Below, one piece after another: positions 1-19,416 of a stretch of 64,000 bases of DNA. Every line of letters begins with the position of its first letter. The first letter of the stretch is position 1. A program made the translations under genes and the position numbers. Location of the stretch: NCBI RefSeq assembly GCF_947623445.1, contig NC_135248.1, forward strand, positions 2,108,001 through 2,172,000, read 5' to 3'. Below the pieces are notes generated by a model. That model did not search any database and was not told where the DNA came from. It saw nothing but the letters and a program-made list of their open reading frames with translations. The DNA comes from Clavelina lepadiformis. Lineage: Eukaryota > Chordata > Ascidiacea > Aplousobranchia > Clavelinidae.

Positions 1-140
1 TGACACACCAGTTCAAGCGAGGAAATTATCTGACGTCATTAAGGAAAACGCAAGTCTGATAAACAACTGAATTATAGGATTCTAAATTAAATTCCAAATA
101 TCTTGGAAAACAACTCGTGATTCGTGACGTAATCGTCACA
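1..140. repeat. Terminal direct repeat, left copy (dispersed family)
   Basis: This 140-bp unit begins TGACACACC and ends ATCGTCACA. It is repeated almost perfectly at 1059-1198 in the same orientation, and again, diverged, at 53573-53711. It contains a CRE-type palindrome TGACGTCA at 31-38 and an inverted GTGACG/CGTCAC pair at its right end (about 125-139). The TG...CA ends and the direct repetition around a roughly 900-bp interior suggest a terminal-repeat element. No coding region was recognised inside, so the class is left open. Confidence 0.75.
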
Positions 141-1058
141 TAGCCTTCCTACCCAGAGTAAAGCTTGCCTGAAATGAAATTGAAGGCAACCTTTACTCGA
201 CAAAATTATGTCTTTGATTAAAATATTTATCACAGTCATTAAAACAAGAATTTAGTACAGTACAATGACAGAGCTCGGCAAATATAACAAATATCGATAC
301 ACCGTTTCACTTGAAATACAAAACATGAGACATAAGCTTACAGAAGTGTCGCTTTCCCTTGCGTGTCGAAGGTAAAAAATGAGCGATCACGTCTGCGTGT
401 GTCGTTCCGCGGCTGTAGCAAGCCTTGTTCGCGGTAGTGAGATGCAGTTTGTTGCGATGTCCAGTGGACTTTGTCTTGATGCGTAAAAAAATATATACAA
501 TAGTTTGCTCATGCTCTTGGAGATGTATAACACGTTAGTTAGGCGATCAAAACTTCATCACATCAACCAGGTATCAATGCCATTAGTTCTGTTGTTTCCG
601 AATTAGTTTGGTTGCTGATATTGTAGATGGAATGTCCTGAAAACTTCCTCGTTGACTAGCGTTCGTAGTTGGCTGATCTTGCTGTTGAAACTTGATCATC
701 AAAACTTCATAAATAGCTGGTAACATTCTTTCTCGCTCAATGTGCAACTAACTCAGCAATTTCGAACTTATCAGGGCACCAATTTATGACAAAGAGAAGG
801 ATGATGGTTGAATTGATATCTTGTTTTTCTGCTCACTCGATGAGATGGTTGTCATGTCCCGAACGGTTTGCTTCTGCTGTTTGTTTAATTTCTGTCTATA
901 TAAATTGCTAACTGATAATGTTGCCATTTTTATTTATTATAACACAAAGGTTTTCACCTTCGGGCAAAGCTTACTGAATGTTACATAGCGCTGTAGTAAC
1001 CAGTGAAATCGATCACACGAAAAGGGAAGATTGAAAACATTACATCAGTATTTATATG
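141..1058. other. Interior of the terminal-repeat element, non-coding
   Basis: This is the sequence between the two 140-bp repeats. I see no convincing reading frame. Its right part, from about 790, is also found, diverged, in front of the third copy of the repeat (about 53310-53572). That shared part includes a TATTTATTATAACACAAAGG motif. The interior therefore travels with the repeat. Confidence 0.5.
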
Positions 1059-1198
1059 TGACACACCAGTTCAAGCGAGGAAATTATCTGACGTCATTAA
1101 GGAAAACGCAAGTCTGATAAACAACTGAATTATAGGATTCTAAATTAAATTCCAAATATCTTGGAAAACAACTCGTGATTCGTGACGTAATCGTCACA
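1059..1198. repeat. Terminal direct repeat, right copy
   Basis: This is the second, nearly identical 140-bp unit (see 1-140), with the same CRE-like TGACGTCA and the same GTGACG/CGTCAC end. The high identity of the two copies suggests a fairly recent insertion. The right copy ends about 680 bp before the LTN1 start codon, so its CRE-like sites could affect LTN1, which is speculation. Confidence 0.75.
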
Positions 1199-1878
1199 AT
1201 GGCGAAAAATAAACACAACTTTACATTACAAAATGTAAGAGCGTCCACTAGCGACAAGAAGAATGTCGTTCAACGGCCGCTACAAGTGTACAACATGTGA
1301 TACCAGATCATTAGACCGCATCATTTTATTCTTCTTTTTGTAGCAATTACGGAATTAAGTGACAGTGTTGTAGCTTGATTTTTTGATTTCACACATATAC
1401 TTGGCTGTGGGGTGTGTTTACAACGTTAATTGGTTTATATTTATTTTTTATTTGAGGTTGATCAGAATCAATGAACAGTTTGACAGGTAATTGAGAAATG
1501 AAACTGGTAGCTTTGATAATTGGGTCTAATGCAGAAGTGTACAAGGTGCCTTTGCATATTAGAGCCCAGCTACTAAAATTGTAACATCATCTGATTGTGC
1601 ACTAGACCCGATACTTGCTAATTAAGCGTGCTTTATCGTACACTGTGGTACAATATAGTAAGATTCTGGCAGTGCATATGTACGCAATGTACCTAAATTT
1701 ATATTCTGGTAAACTGTTGGTAAATATATTATTGGGAAATATTCTATTATTGGAAATATTCTAAGGCGGGTCAAAAATAATTTCGTCGTTTTGCTTACAA
1801 TATAACTTTTTGTAAATTGTGTATTTGTTCAGATTAAGCTAAAAGCAACATATAATTGACTGACTCATTTGCAGCGAA
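1199..1878 (+). promoter_or_regulatory. LTN1 upstream region with splice acceptor next to ATG
   Basis: These are about 680 bp without a gene. The region ends in a pyrimidine-rich tract and TTTGCAG (AG at 1873-1874), only four bases before the LTN1 ATG. That leaves a four-base leader after the acceptor, so the mRNA either gains a spliced leader here or a non-coding exon is spliced on from upstream. I cannot identify a TATA box or transcription start with confidence. Confidence 0.45.
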
Positions 1879-4800
1879 ATGGGCAGACAAAAAGGACAAA
1901 GCCAAAGAACAAAGGGCAATGTGCGACCTTCAAACAGTGGCCGTGCTGCGAACAGGTTTTCTGAAAATCAAGGATTTGTCGGATTCAGTTCACTCTCTGG
2001 TGACCTGGGTTATGTTCCTGTGATGAAGTCACTGGAGGAAGACAATGACGTGGCCATTGATGCAGATTTCCGGGTGACTCTGTGCAAACTGTATAAAAAA
2101 GACATCACAACAAAACTCAAAGCGTTAGCAGAGTTTAACGACCTGTGCCAGAGCAAAGATACTAGTGACGTCATCAGCATCCTTCCATATTGGGCAAGAA
2201 TTTACAACAAACTCTCTTTCGATTGTGACAGGAGAATCCGAGAGTCGATCCAAAATGCCGTGCAGAAACTGAGTCAATATGCAGGTAAAGACATTGCACC
2301 TTACCTCAAGGACATAATGGGATGTTGGTGGATTTCCCAGAGTGATTCTTACTCCCCTGCCGCCTCAGCTGCTAGAAGGGCATTTGAAACTGCCTTTCCT
2401 ACCACGGAGAAGCAGCTAAAAGCTATTATATTCTGTCACAAAGAGATACTGCATGCCATTCAAATGAATGTTTTTAGTGCGCCGAAAGTACCTGCGCAAA
2501 ACAAAGATGATTTTGATAAAGAACAGCAGGAGCGGATGATTTCTTCCAGTCTATCTGCTTTAGCATCACTGCTCCAAAACCTGGGTAAAGAACGGATGTC
2601 AAAAAATTCTCCAGAGTCTTTAGATCTCATCATTTCTAATCAAAGGTTTTGGAAGTTTCCTAAGCACAAAGCGCCCATCATACGAGCCGCATTTTACCAA
2701 GTGGTAGTAGCAATGTGTGTGTCGATTCCTGATCAAATCGAGCAGCATCTTCCAACAATATGCAAGTGTGTATTATGCAAACTTGACGACCCAAATCCGA
2801 TATTATGCCGAAGCCTTTGGGATGCCGTTGATGCTTTAATCGATACATTTGAGGACTGGCACTCCCATGTTGATATCAGAAAAGGATTTCTTCCACAACT
2901 TTATAGTGTTTTGAAAGGCGGTTTTCACGGCAACGCTAGAGTTGTTGCCCCACATATGTTGACACTGCTAAGAAACTTTCCTTCTTCCCTTGCAGTCGTA
3001 TCAATTTATCAGGAGATATTTAAGTGTTTGGAAATTGGATTGAATGCCGAAAATGTTCAACGCAGCCAAATTGACACAACTGCTGTCGTCACTGCCATGG
3101 TTGAATGCATCCAGTTTGTAATTTGTCGGTCTGTTGAAACAAGCGACATGCCTGATTGGAATTCCATCGAGCTGGTTCTGCAAAAACTGTTACTTCCACT
3201 GTTAGAGAAATCAGTCAAAGAGCCAGGTATTCATCAGTTTCTTTCTTTATCACTCCATCACCTTGTTGCTCAAACTATTTTGATATTGTCAGAAAAAGCC
3301 AGCCTTGAAACTGCAAAGCAGGATATTTTCATTAAAATATGCGATTCAATATGGAAAGAAATCATGAGAATCGGAAACGTTGTGATAACGAAAGAAGATG
3401 GAATTGATGAGAGAAAGCGAGTCACTGCGTTTGTTAAATTCCTGAACATTGTGAGGGACTCGTCCACATTAACTACCAAGCCCAAAAGGGTAAAGTTTTT
3501 CCAAGCTGGAGCAGAACCTGATGTTTCAAACGATGTCATCTCTGATAAACACAAGGAGTGTGGCAGACCATTTCTCATTGCTAACCTTGAAGACATGTTG
3601 TGTACTTTAACGCAAACCACTCTGATGTTTGACACAAATGTGAAATGGAAGTTGCACCTGCTGTCTCAGATTATGTCTAAGTTTGCTTCACGCAGTTTGT
3701 TTGAAAAGTTTTTCACGTCACCTGCCAATGACTTCTCATCTGAATCAAGATCGGAAGATTATGCTTTGAAGTTTCTTCTGAAACACATTAAACCAATGAT
3801 TAAGGAGGCATGCATTGAAACACAAAGCATTAAGGAAGATGGTTTGATTTTGTCAACTTTGATTTATTCTTGTGTTGAACATTCGGATAATGCCGGTGAG
3901 TTTCTACAAAACTTGTTTGTAGATTTAAATAATGCAAATTCTACCGCACTCTGTGTTTCGCTTGGTCAGTTGCTTATTAATAATGACCAAGAACAAAACC
4001 AAAAGTGGCGCATTTCATGGCTCAGTGGTTGTGAGAGTTCATTTTCGAAATTTCTCCTGTTTCTAGTAAACAGACTCGTTCCAAGTTCTTTTGATAATGA
4101 GTCAGAGGAATGGTTGCTCATATGTAACGCTCTTAAGTTTCACTTTTCATTGGAAGGTGTAAATACTTCATCATCACCAGTTTCAATCCACCCTTGCATC
4201 ATCATGATCGTGCAACGACTGGCTGAATTCTTGGATTCAGATGTTTCTGTGCACAGTGCTTTGAAAATAACAAAAGTAATTTTTTCCACATTAGATCCTT
4301 GTCGTAACTACAGCTTGTTTGTCGCACTGTACAGTGAATTTCGAAATACTTTTTACTTCTTGCATACAATCTGTTGCTCCTTAAGGTCAAAAGAAGCTGA
4401 GCTTGTTTTCAAAAGGACCCTGGATATCTTGATGACCGGTGTCTTGGGTTCATATGAAAGCCAAAACAAAGCATCTCACTTGCTCATGGAAGTTGCAGCT
4501 TTGTTTCTTGAGCATCTTTCAAAAAGCGACGTCGCAGACGAAACACAGGTGGACCTAATATCAAGTGTAATGCAGTGGTACGCGGAAGTGTTTATTCATC
4601 ATGAGGTATCTCAGGAGTTTGTTTCTGACTGGGTAACTGCCTTGCTTCCCACTGAGCTATTGTTCTGTAAATACAGACCTTCGATGGATTCAGATATGTG
4701 GCTTGATACAATGCCCAGGGAAAACGCTTTAACATCGACCGGTTCAAGCAAGTTAAAAGAATCTTCTGAATGTTTAGATTTTCGTAGTATTACGCAGAGA

Positions 4801-7316
4801 TTCTATTCGATTGCAGAAAAATTAGGATCTTTCCTGTTGGTTAATTATCCATCCTTAAAAGAAAACTCAAGATTTTTTACTATTTTTGTTGAAGCTCTTT
4901 TAGCCAACGCACTTTCACAAAATAGTGCAGTTGAGCTTTGTGGGTGGCCTGACCCTGAATTAATATTTACAACACTTGATAAGGTTGTGACCAAGTCCAT
5001 GTCTGATGGTAGAGGATGGCTTGTGTGCTTCCATCAAATCCTCGCCGAGATAGAGTCGCTTAATTTTGAGAAGCGCGATGATTTGCTCATGGCATTTAAT
5101 CTGGAAGAGTCTGTCTTAACTGAGCCTATTGCTCAGACCATTGTGGTTTACATCCAGAAGTGTGCTCAGAAATGTCAGTTGAACATTATTTTGCAATGGG
5201 TTTTACCAAAGTTTCTTGAAAAACAACAACAGCTAGCCGAGAATGAGACAGAAAGAAATATTATCACAAGAATCATGGCTATTTTGATGTCAGTGTTGGA
5301 AGCACTTCATCCAAAGTCTCAAGTTGAAACTTCAATCGGTTATGACATCTTGGTGAAGTTGATTTTCTGGAAGGCAACTAACGGAAACTTGTTTTTATTT
5401 GATTGTGACTTATCAGATGCAGGCAAAGAAATTATTGTGTTTAACACAACCACTGCTCAACTAATTAAAATTGTCATTCAGATTTCACCTTCAACGTTGT
5501 CAAGCGAAATGTGGGATTTTGTTCAGTGCTCTCTTGTGTCGTGGATGGAAAGTGTATGTATGACGTTGGAAAAATCAACGCCTTATCCCCAGGACATATT
5601 GCTATTGCTTCAGTCATCCTGCCAACTCATGATAACATTGTCAGAGTACTTGCGTTCGGAAGCTGCCGTGAACGATCCAACATTGCCGTCATCCCTAACC
5701 ACTGAGTGGTTTGAATTCTTTGAACCTGGAGCCCATGCTACACTTGTCCCGATTTTTATTTGGCTTCATGAAAATCCAAACCTGGATGACAAGCTCCTTG
5801 GTAAGTTGCTGCAATGTTTCTCCACTATTGCTCCTGTTTCTTTGTTGAGTTGCTCTTCCCGTCTTGAGTCATACCTTTTGCCAGACTCCCAATTGGCTAA
5901 TCCCGTCCAAACCTTGTTACATCACCTAGGATACGCTTTGCTGCCGAAAAATCAGAATTACACACAACAAGCTATTTCTTATTCTCTCCTGTCGCGACTA
6001 GCTGGGCAGGTTTTTAAGCTGGAAAATGGAGAGCTTTGTTCTTCCTTTCAACCTCCTCATCATCTGGTGAATGTTTTGAAAGCTGTTTCTGCATCCGTTG
6101 AGGAAGTATGTCATCAGTCGGTGGAAAGATTTCAAGTTCGTTCCAAAGTGAGAAAAGATGTAAGTTCAGAGGAAGAGTCTGTTGATGGACCTGAAGAAGT
6201 TGAAATGATGCAAGACCAAGCTGAAGAGTTTGAAAATGACCAGTTACATTTCCATAACCCTGAGAGTGTGTGTTATCTTCTTGTTTGGAAGTTGCTGATC
6301 TTTTTGACTCATCACATCCCAAGTGAAAAGAGACCGGAATACATGGCAGAGTTAACCGGTGACTCAATCACCTCAATCCAAAACCATCTTCTTCCAACAA
6401 TGCTCCAAATGTTGCCAAAAAATCCAAGGACCAACAAGACAACTATGTTTGACATCAAATTCGATCCTTTAAAAGAAAATTTAAATGAATACTCGTCAGT
6501 TCAGCATCTAGCTTGCTCTCTTTATAAGGACATCTTAATTTCAACACCTGTTATTGTCAGAACCTGGTATGCTTCCCTTAATAAATTAGTCAGCGCGACT
6601 GTTGAGGAGTACACTTCAAAATTTGTCAGTCCGGTCATATGCAAAGAAGAATTAAACATGATATCGCAGTCTAAACCTCCTCCTAGCATGCAGGTATCAC
6701 GCTAACTTTGTGTTCTGAATATGTTTGCCACGAAAGCTAAAATCTTAAATCACATGTTACATGAACTTATTCAGTAAACAATCAAAGAAAACTATCAATA
6801 AGTCATTTTGTTGTTACTTTGATAACTTTTTAACAGTGATCGTCGATTAAAATTGACAATATCGTTGCTCTATTGGTTCAGGTTCGATCTCGATTTGCCA
6901 CCAGGGAAGTAGTCGCTGTTTACGAAGTTGTGGATGCGGAGTTTGAGATATCCATCCAACTTCCACCAAATCATCCCCTGACTCCGGCACAAGTTAACAC
7001 CGTCAAGAGAGTCGGAGTCGCGACTTCGCAGTGGAGGTACTGGATGCTGCAGATGACCATGCTCCTCCAGCATCAGAACGGCACCATTCTCGACGCCTTG
7101 TTGCTATGGAAACAGAAGGTGGACAAGAGACTTGACGGACTCGAAGAGTGCATGATTTGTTTTTCAGTTGTCTATGGCAGCAATGCGCAGTCGCTGCCGA
7201 AACTGCAGTGTAAAACGTGTCGTAAAAGGTATCATCCAGAATGTTTGTACAAATGGTTTGACACAAGTAATCAATCTACTTGTCCGCTGTGCCGGTCTCC
7301 CATGATGTTTAGGTGA
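1879..7316 (+). CDS. LTN1: Listerin, E3 ubiquitin ligase of ribosome quality control
   Basis: Two coding exons, 1879-6693 and 6882-7316, joined at phase 0 (GCATGCAG|GTATCA ... TTGGTTCAG|GTTCGA). The product is about 1749 aa; vertebrate listerin is about 1.77 kb of residues. The N-terminus QRTKGNVRPSNSGRAA and the following DLGYVPV are the conserved listerin start, so this ATG is secure. A long HEAT-like helical body follows, then an acidic stretch around residues 1425-1450. The C-terminus is a C4HC3 RING with C1695, C1698, C1715, C1718, H1723, C1726, C1739 and C1742. In the known pathway listerin binds 60S subunits with stalled nascent chains and ubiquitinates them. It is odd that 92% of the protein lies in one exon, against some 30 exons in vertebrates. 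A polyadenylation signal AATAAA lies at 7371-7376. Confidence 0.95.
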
Positions 7317-7370
7317 TTTTGATTAAAATTTGTTTAATTCTGTTGTGGTTTTCTGAATTGGTGGTGAAAT

Positions 7371-7376
7371 AATAAA
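7371..7376 (+). terminator. LTN1 polyadenylation signal
   Basis: AATAAA lies 55 bp after the LTN1 stop, followed by a GT/T-rich stretch. It falls in the roughly 400-bp gap between the convergent LTN1 and RPS4 genes. Confidence 0.6.
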
Positions 7377-7682
7377 TAATCAGCGTTTTTATTTAAATGC
7401 AGGCTGGTCCATTGTTCGTGATTCCATAATTTGAATATCTTGTGGATATAGCATTTGGTGTTGCCATTGTTCATTGCTCAGTTTACTTTTGTTTTCGCTT
7501 AATTTCTACATACAACTACATTTGCAATACACTGGTGTACCTTGTAATACTTTGCCAAACTAAGTTGTTTTCGTTTCCTTATATGAGACCTGGATTCTGA
7601 CAAATAACGAATAAATAAGCCAGCAGTGAACCATACTAATGTTTCTGCAGCAATTGACCACACTCATTCCATCGATTCAAAT

Positions 7683-7688
7683 TTTATT
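7683..7688 (-). terminator. RPS4 polyadenylation signal
   Basis: TTTATT on the + strand reads AATAAA on the RPS4 strand, 31 bp after the RPS4 stop codon (7719-7721). This gives a very short 3' UTR, as is typical of ribosomal protein genes. Confidence 0.6.
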
Positions 7689-7718
7689 TGTCAGCGCGCA
7701 AGTAACAAAATAGCGCAT

Positions 7719-11382
<3,664 letters not shown>

Positions 11383-14300
11383 CCTGTTTCGGTAGAAAGG
11401 ATCATTTCAGCTCTGAATATCACAGCGTCACCACGCGTGGATTCTATTTCAAGGTATCGAAAATAACGTCATAAAAATCTCATATGAAACGTAATGGCAA
11501 GAAAGCGTTTTGTATGATGTGCTTTATTTTAATCAAAGGTTAAAATAGGAATTTTAAAAAATTTTGTCAACGCAAGTAATATCTAAAGAAAAAATAATAA
11601 AAAGCTGTAAAGTGGTAAAGTGGTAATGTATTCAGGACAGGAAATTGTAAATGCAAGATGATGGCGGTATGCCAGATTATCAGAGAAACAGGACTGGAAT
11701 TTGGATGCCTTGTTGGACGAGAGCCAAGTTTTGGCCAAGTTGCATAATTTCTCGCTATTATTTATTTTAAACTAGATGAAATTGAAACGAACGTTTTGTC
11801 CATTTTGAGTGGTTGACCAAAATAAATGACATTCCGTTAAGGTATACGCAGTTAATATTTGATAAATAGTACTGATATGTCAAATTGCCGAGTGGCAATT
11901 CATATGTCGAAATAATATTTTTTTAAATCGCAGAGCTTAAAATAATGGGCAAAAACGTTACTGCGCTCTGATATTTAAAAACAAATTTTGAACAAAAACA
12001 AATTGGTAGAAATTCCCATGGCTTTAAGATGCAATTGTTGAAAAATGCGTTCATGTGTTTGTGTGTCGGTACAAAAACCTCGAGGTAGGAACAATGCATT
12101 AAAAGAAAGCTAATTTCCATTGTCATAATCTTTAACAACGAACGTTAATATTTTATTTGACTTAATTCCCAACACTTGAAAATTCTTTTGATACACAGAA
12201 GACACAACATCTAGCATACACAAGAATTCCAAATTTAGCACAAGATCGCGTCATTTAATTGTGCGGTTGTCGTGGCACAATGTCTATTTTTGATATTTGA
12301 TCTTTTGTTAAAACTATATAGTGTCACTATAAAGGTAAAAACGCCGGGCTGAACTAGTTCACTAAACCACAAACTGATCCCGAAACAATTTTTGCATCGA
12401 AATGGGGTTAATTACGTCCATAAGGTATCCACAAGCAGATAAATAATTGTAGGATAATCAGACAAGTCAAATATACGGAGCAGTAGACATTCGTATCATT
12501 CTAGTTCAGATTTTACAGTGCCTGATAGTGATTAACTATCGGACTTTTATGGCGGCATGGAAAGCAAAGAGTATGGTTATATCGCGCAAACCTTGTGAGA
12601 GCGCAATAAATGGATAAGCGTCGCCGTTGTTTACTTATACTGGCTAACGCTAAGCGACTACCGATTGGTGGCCGCTTCAACTCGCTGTGCCCTAGGATGT
12701 AGTGATGTGGTTGCAAACTCTGACCGTTAATTGGATAAAGCCCGGACTGCAGAGTATAGCCGTTTCAGCGTGATCTTGGGTGCGCTAAACAACCAAAATT
12801 GGCAAGTGCGGTCAAAATTAGTGTTGATTGCGCCTATATGCCAAACTTTGCGGTCTGGGTTTAAACGTAATTAGAAAACAGGCAGACTCCAGATTGCCAG
12901 AATACCCATTATTGACTCTTATATTATTATTGTTGCCAAAAATCAAATCAATTGATGGTAAAGGCCAAAGGTGGTTGCCCATCATACTAATGCGTTAAAA
13001 GGTTGAAATATCTGTATGTATCGTTTGGTTTAATGAGGTGCAAGTTATCACGGTCTGACAGGCCACCAGCAATTTTGCTCATTTATGAGACTGGAACAGA
13101 CCCAACTAAAAAGTATGGCAGTTTTCAACGAGAACTTGTGCATGCATTGAAGCCTCAATTCTTTGTTTATTTATTATAAATCGGCCTGAAGATAAAACAA
13201 TTAGGGATGCATGTTCAATCGATCATTCAATTTATTTTTCATCAAAAGCGGTACAAAAAATCAAGCCATTTGCTGCTAGCATATATGCCAATGAACGGAA
13301 AATAGTAACAACGCGAAAAAGCTTAAAACGTGCTCAAAAATAATTGAAGGAATAATTGCAGGTAACTACTAGCATGGCTGTTAAATCCATAACCTGAACC
13401 TCGTGCATGCAGGTGCCACGTTATGCTCTGGGTATTTTTAATTTACTCACACTTTCTGGTTTTATTTTTGTTACAGCAAGTTACAACAATGGGGAAAGTG
13501 TGTAATTTGACTTTGACAAATGCCACAGTTATTTATAGAAAGTGAGGAATTACAGAATATTATCGTTACTACCCTGATTTAAGGCATGCCCTATTTCAAT
13601 GGAAAGGATAATAAGTATATCTCATATCGAAAAGTTTGCATTCTACTATCTGACTACTTTGTGCTTTGTTGACTGCTTTGATACATATTTATTGTACTAG
13701 AGATTTTTCCTCTAAAACCGCAAATTGGTATAAATATATATTAAATACATAGCTTTGTGTTTAGCTGTGCCGTTTTTAAACAGACTGTACATGTTAAGTC
13801 AGTCATGTTTTACCAGCAAAAAGGATACAATCAAGGCGTTTTTTCTTAATCATCTATCGTACATGGTCTATCAGCTTATATATACATAACAGAATCAAGT
13901 GTTTTCTTATTTAAAAAAAAACACAGTGAAAAGAAAAACGTTTATGCTAACATAATCATTGACAGGTCAGTAATGATTTTTTGGCTAAATAAGTGTAAGC
14001 TTAAGCCTACAGAATGTAGCAACAACTCGGTTTAGCTTATTACATACTTACAGTATGTAATACATGCATAGTTTTCAACAAATGCGCATGCAATGTTCAT
14101 TTAAATGCATGTGATTATAATAGCCTGCATTCGAAGCGTGATGGTGCTTGGAGCAGATTGGAGGTGTTCAGCTTAAAAAGTACCAGGATTTGCAATTTCC
14201 AAGGGTGCTACCTCATGCGATATTTCCCAAGCCAGTTATGCTTATTTGTGCAAATAAGCGTGTGGAATGATTTACATGTAACTAACACTTTAAACTATTA

Positions 14301-15250
14301 ACTTTAAACTTGCTATTGGTACACTGTGCGAGTATAGGTCTTAAGGTTTTTTGTAGGAAACTACGTAATATCAGTTTTGAAGTAAACTACGTAATATGAA
14401 ACAATGTTTTGCTAAGTGCTAATAAGCAATTTTTGTAAATGAAAGCTGAGGCAAAATTCTAATATCTAGTAGATTTCGCTTAAAAACCCACAGTGGTTCT
14501 ACCTGATTTTCAACTTTTACTAACGCACGAAAATGTCAACAATGCAAAAAAACTTAGTAAAAAAGGTTGGCATACTGATATAGTTTAATTGGTGCATCAT
14601 CACCAAAGCAAACAGAAAAGCAATTTGATTTGTTTGTTAACTCGTCACCACTATACTGTGCTTAAAGTTCTGTTTGCATGAAATACTGAGGTAGTGTAAA
14701 ATTTCTCGTTACAGATGTATTGTGACAAAAAATACTTGTACATTGCTGCATTTCTGGCAATACAGGTTTTGTTGAAAAGAGTAGAATAGTATTATCCTAA
14801 AAGTCATCTGTGTAATAGCATTGATATCCAGTGGGCAAAAGTTAATTACAACAGACATAATCAATTTGCGCATGGCAAGCTGCAATCAATGCAAATGTTT
14901 AAATGGTAAATATAGAAATATTTATATCCTGGCAACGTTTTGGTAACTCTTACACGTTAGCTTTACCACAAGTCTATCAATTCGTGATTTTACAATACTT
15001 AGTGGAGAGGGTGTTGGACCCATAATGAATTTTTGTGGTACATTACTAGTTATTTGTGAGAATATTTTGTATCATTTTAAACTCCTTTGTGCTGCAGATC
15101 ATCGTCCAAGCGTTTTTTTTTAATTATCAGGAATATGTGTTCAACTTTCAGATGAGTTTAATTCATTTATAAAGTGCAATAGTTGAGTGGAACTTTTAAT
15201 GTTATTCTTCAATTTCCTGAAAAAAGAGTGAAGATCGCCAATACATAATA
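11383..15250. other. Intergenic region between divergent RPS4 and kinase genes
   Basis: These are about 3.9 kb without a gene I can support. The RPS4 promoter must lie just after 11382 on the minus strand. A stretch around 13090-13430 is a diverged relative of 24060-24310: both hold GGCAGTTT(T/A)C(A/G)ACGAGAA, then AAGCCTCAATTCT, then GTTTATTTATTA, and later GTGC(A/G)TGCAGGTGCCA. It is thus a dispersed repeat. The rest is AT-rich, with nothing recognised. Confidence 0.5.
13090..13430. repeat. Diverged copy of a dispersed repeat
   Basis: This stretch shares an ordered series of words with 24060-24310 (GGCAGTTT.C.ACGAGAA, AAGCCTCAATTCT.TGTTTATTTATTA, GTGC.TGCAGGTGCCA). The family is unknown, and no terminal inverted repeats or target duplications could be defined. 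Confidence 0.45.
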
Positions 15251-19052
<3,802 letters not shown>

Positions 19053-19303
19053 GAACCTTTAATCGAACTTAGCTTAACTCAGTAACTTGGCTGGTTCCAC
19101 CTAAAATATCTGCTCGATAAAATGAATTAAACTCAACCTCAGACAACTTTAATAATAATAATTTTAAGTTTTTAATAATTTACAATAGTTTAATTGGTCT
19201 CTTAAACTTGAGATAACATAATAAGTTACTAAGCTTCCAATGTATATAATTGTTCATGCAAATAATACGCACACATTATCTAACTTTTCTTATAATCTTA
19301 CAG

Positions 19304-19416
19304 ATATAACGATCCACGATGAGGCTTACGACTCTTCTTCTCCTGCCGTGCAGATTCTTCGTATTTTGTTCTATCACGTTTTACTTGTTGGACATCTTGT
19401 TATACAGGATTCTTAA
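19304..19416 (+). CDS. Possible alternative 3' exon of the GCK-III kinase
   Basis: A good acceptor (TTATAATCTTACAG) leads into 113 nt open in one frame, ending in TAA. A weak internal donor in the preceding exon (GTGCATGATT|GTAAAA) leaves one base, and 1+113 is 38 codons. The kinase tail could therefore switch to one containing DEAYDSSSPAVQ and a hydrophobic stretch, LFYHVLLVGHLV. No family similarity supports it, and the donor is poor. Confidence 0.3.

Noticed and set aside
1-1198. Considered as a small LTR-type element because of TG...CA ends
   Set aside because: No primer site, polypurine tract or coding remnant was recognised, and the repeats are very short, so the class is left open.
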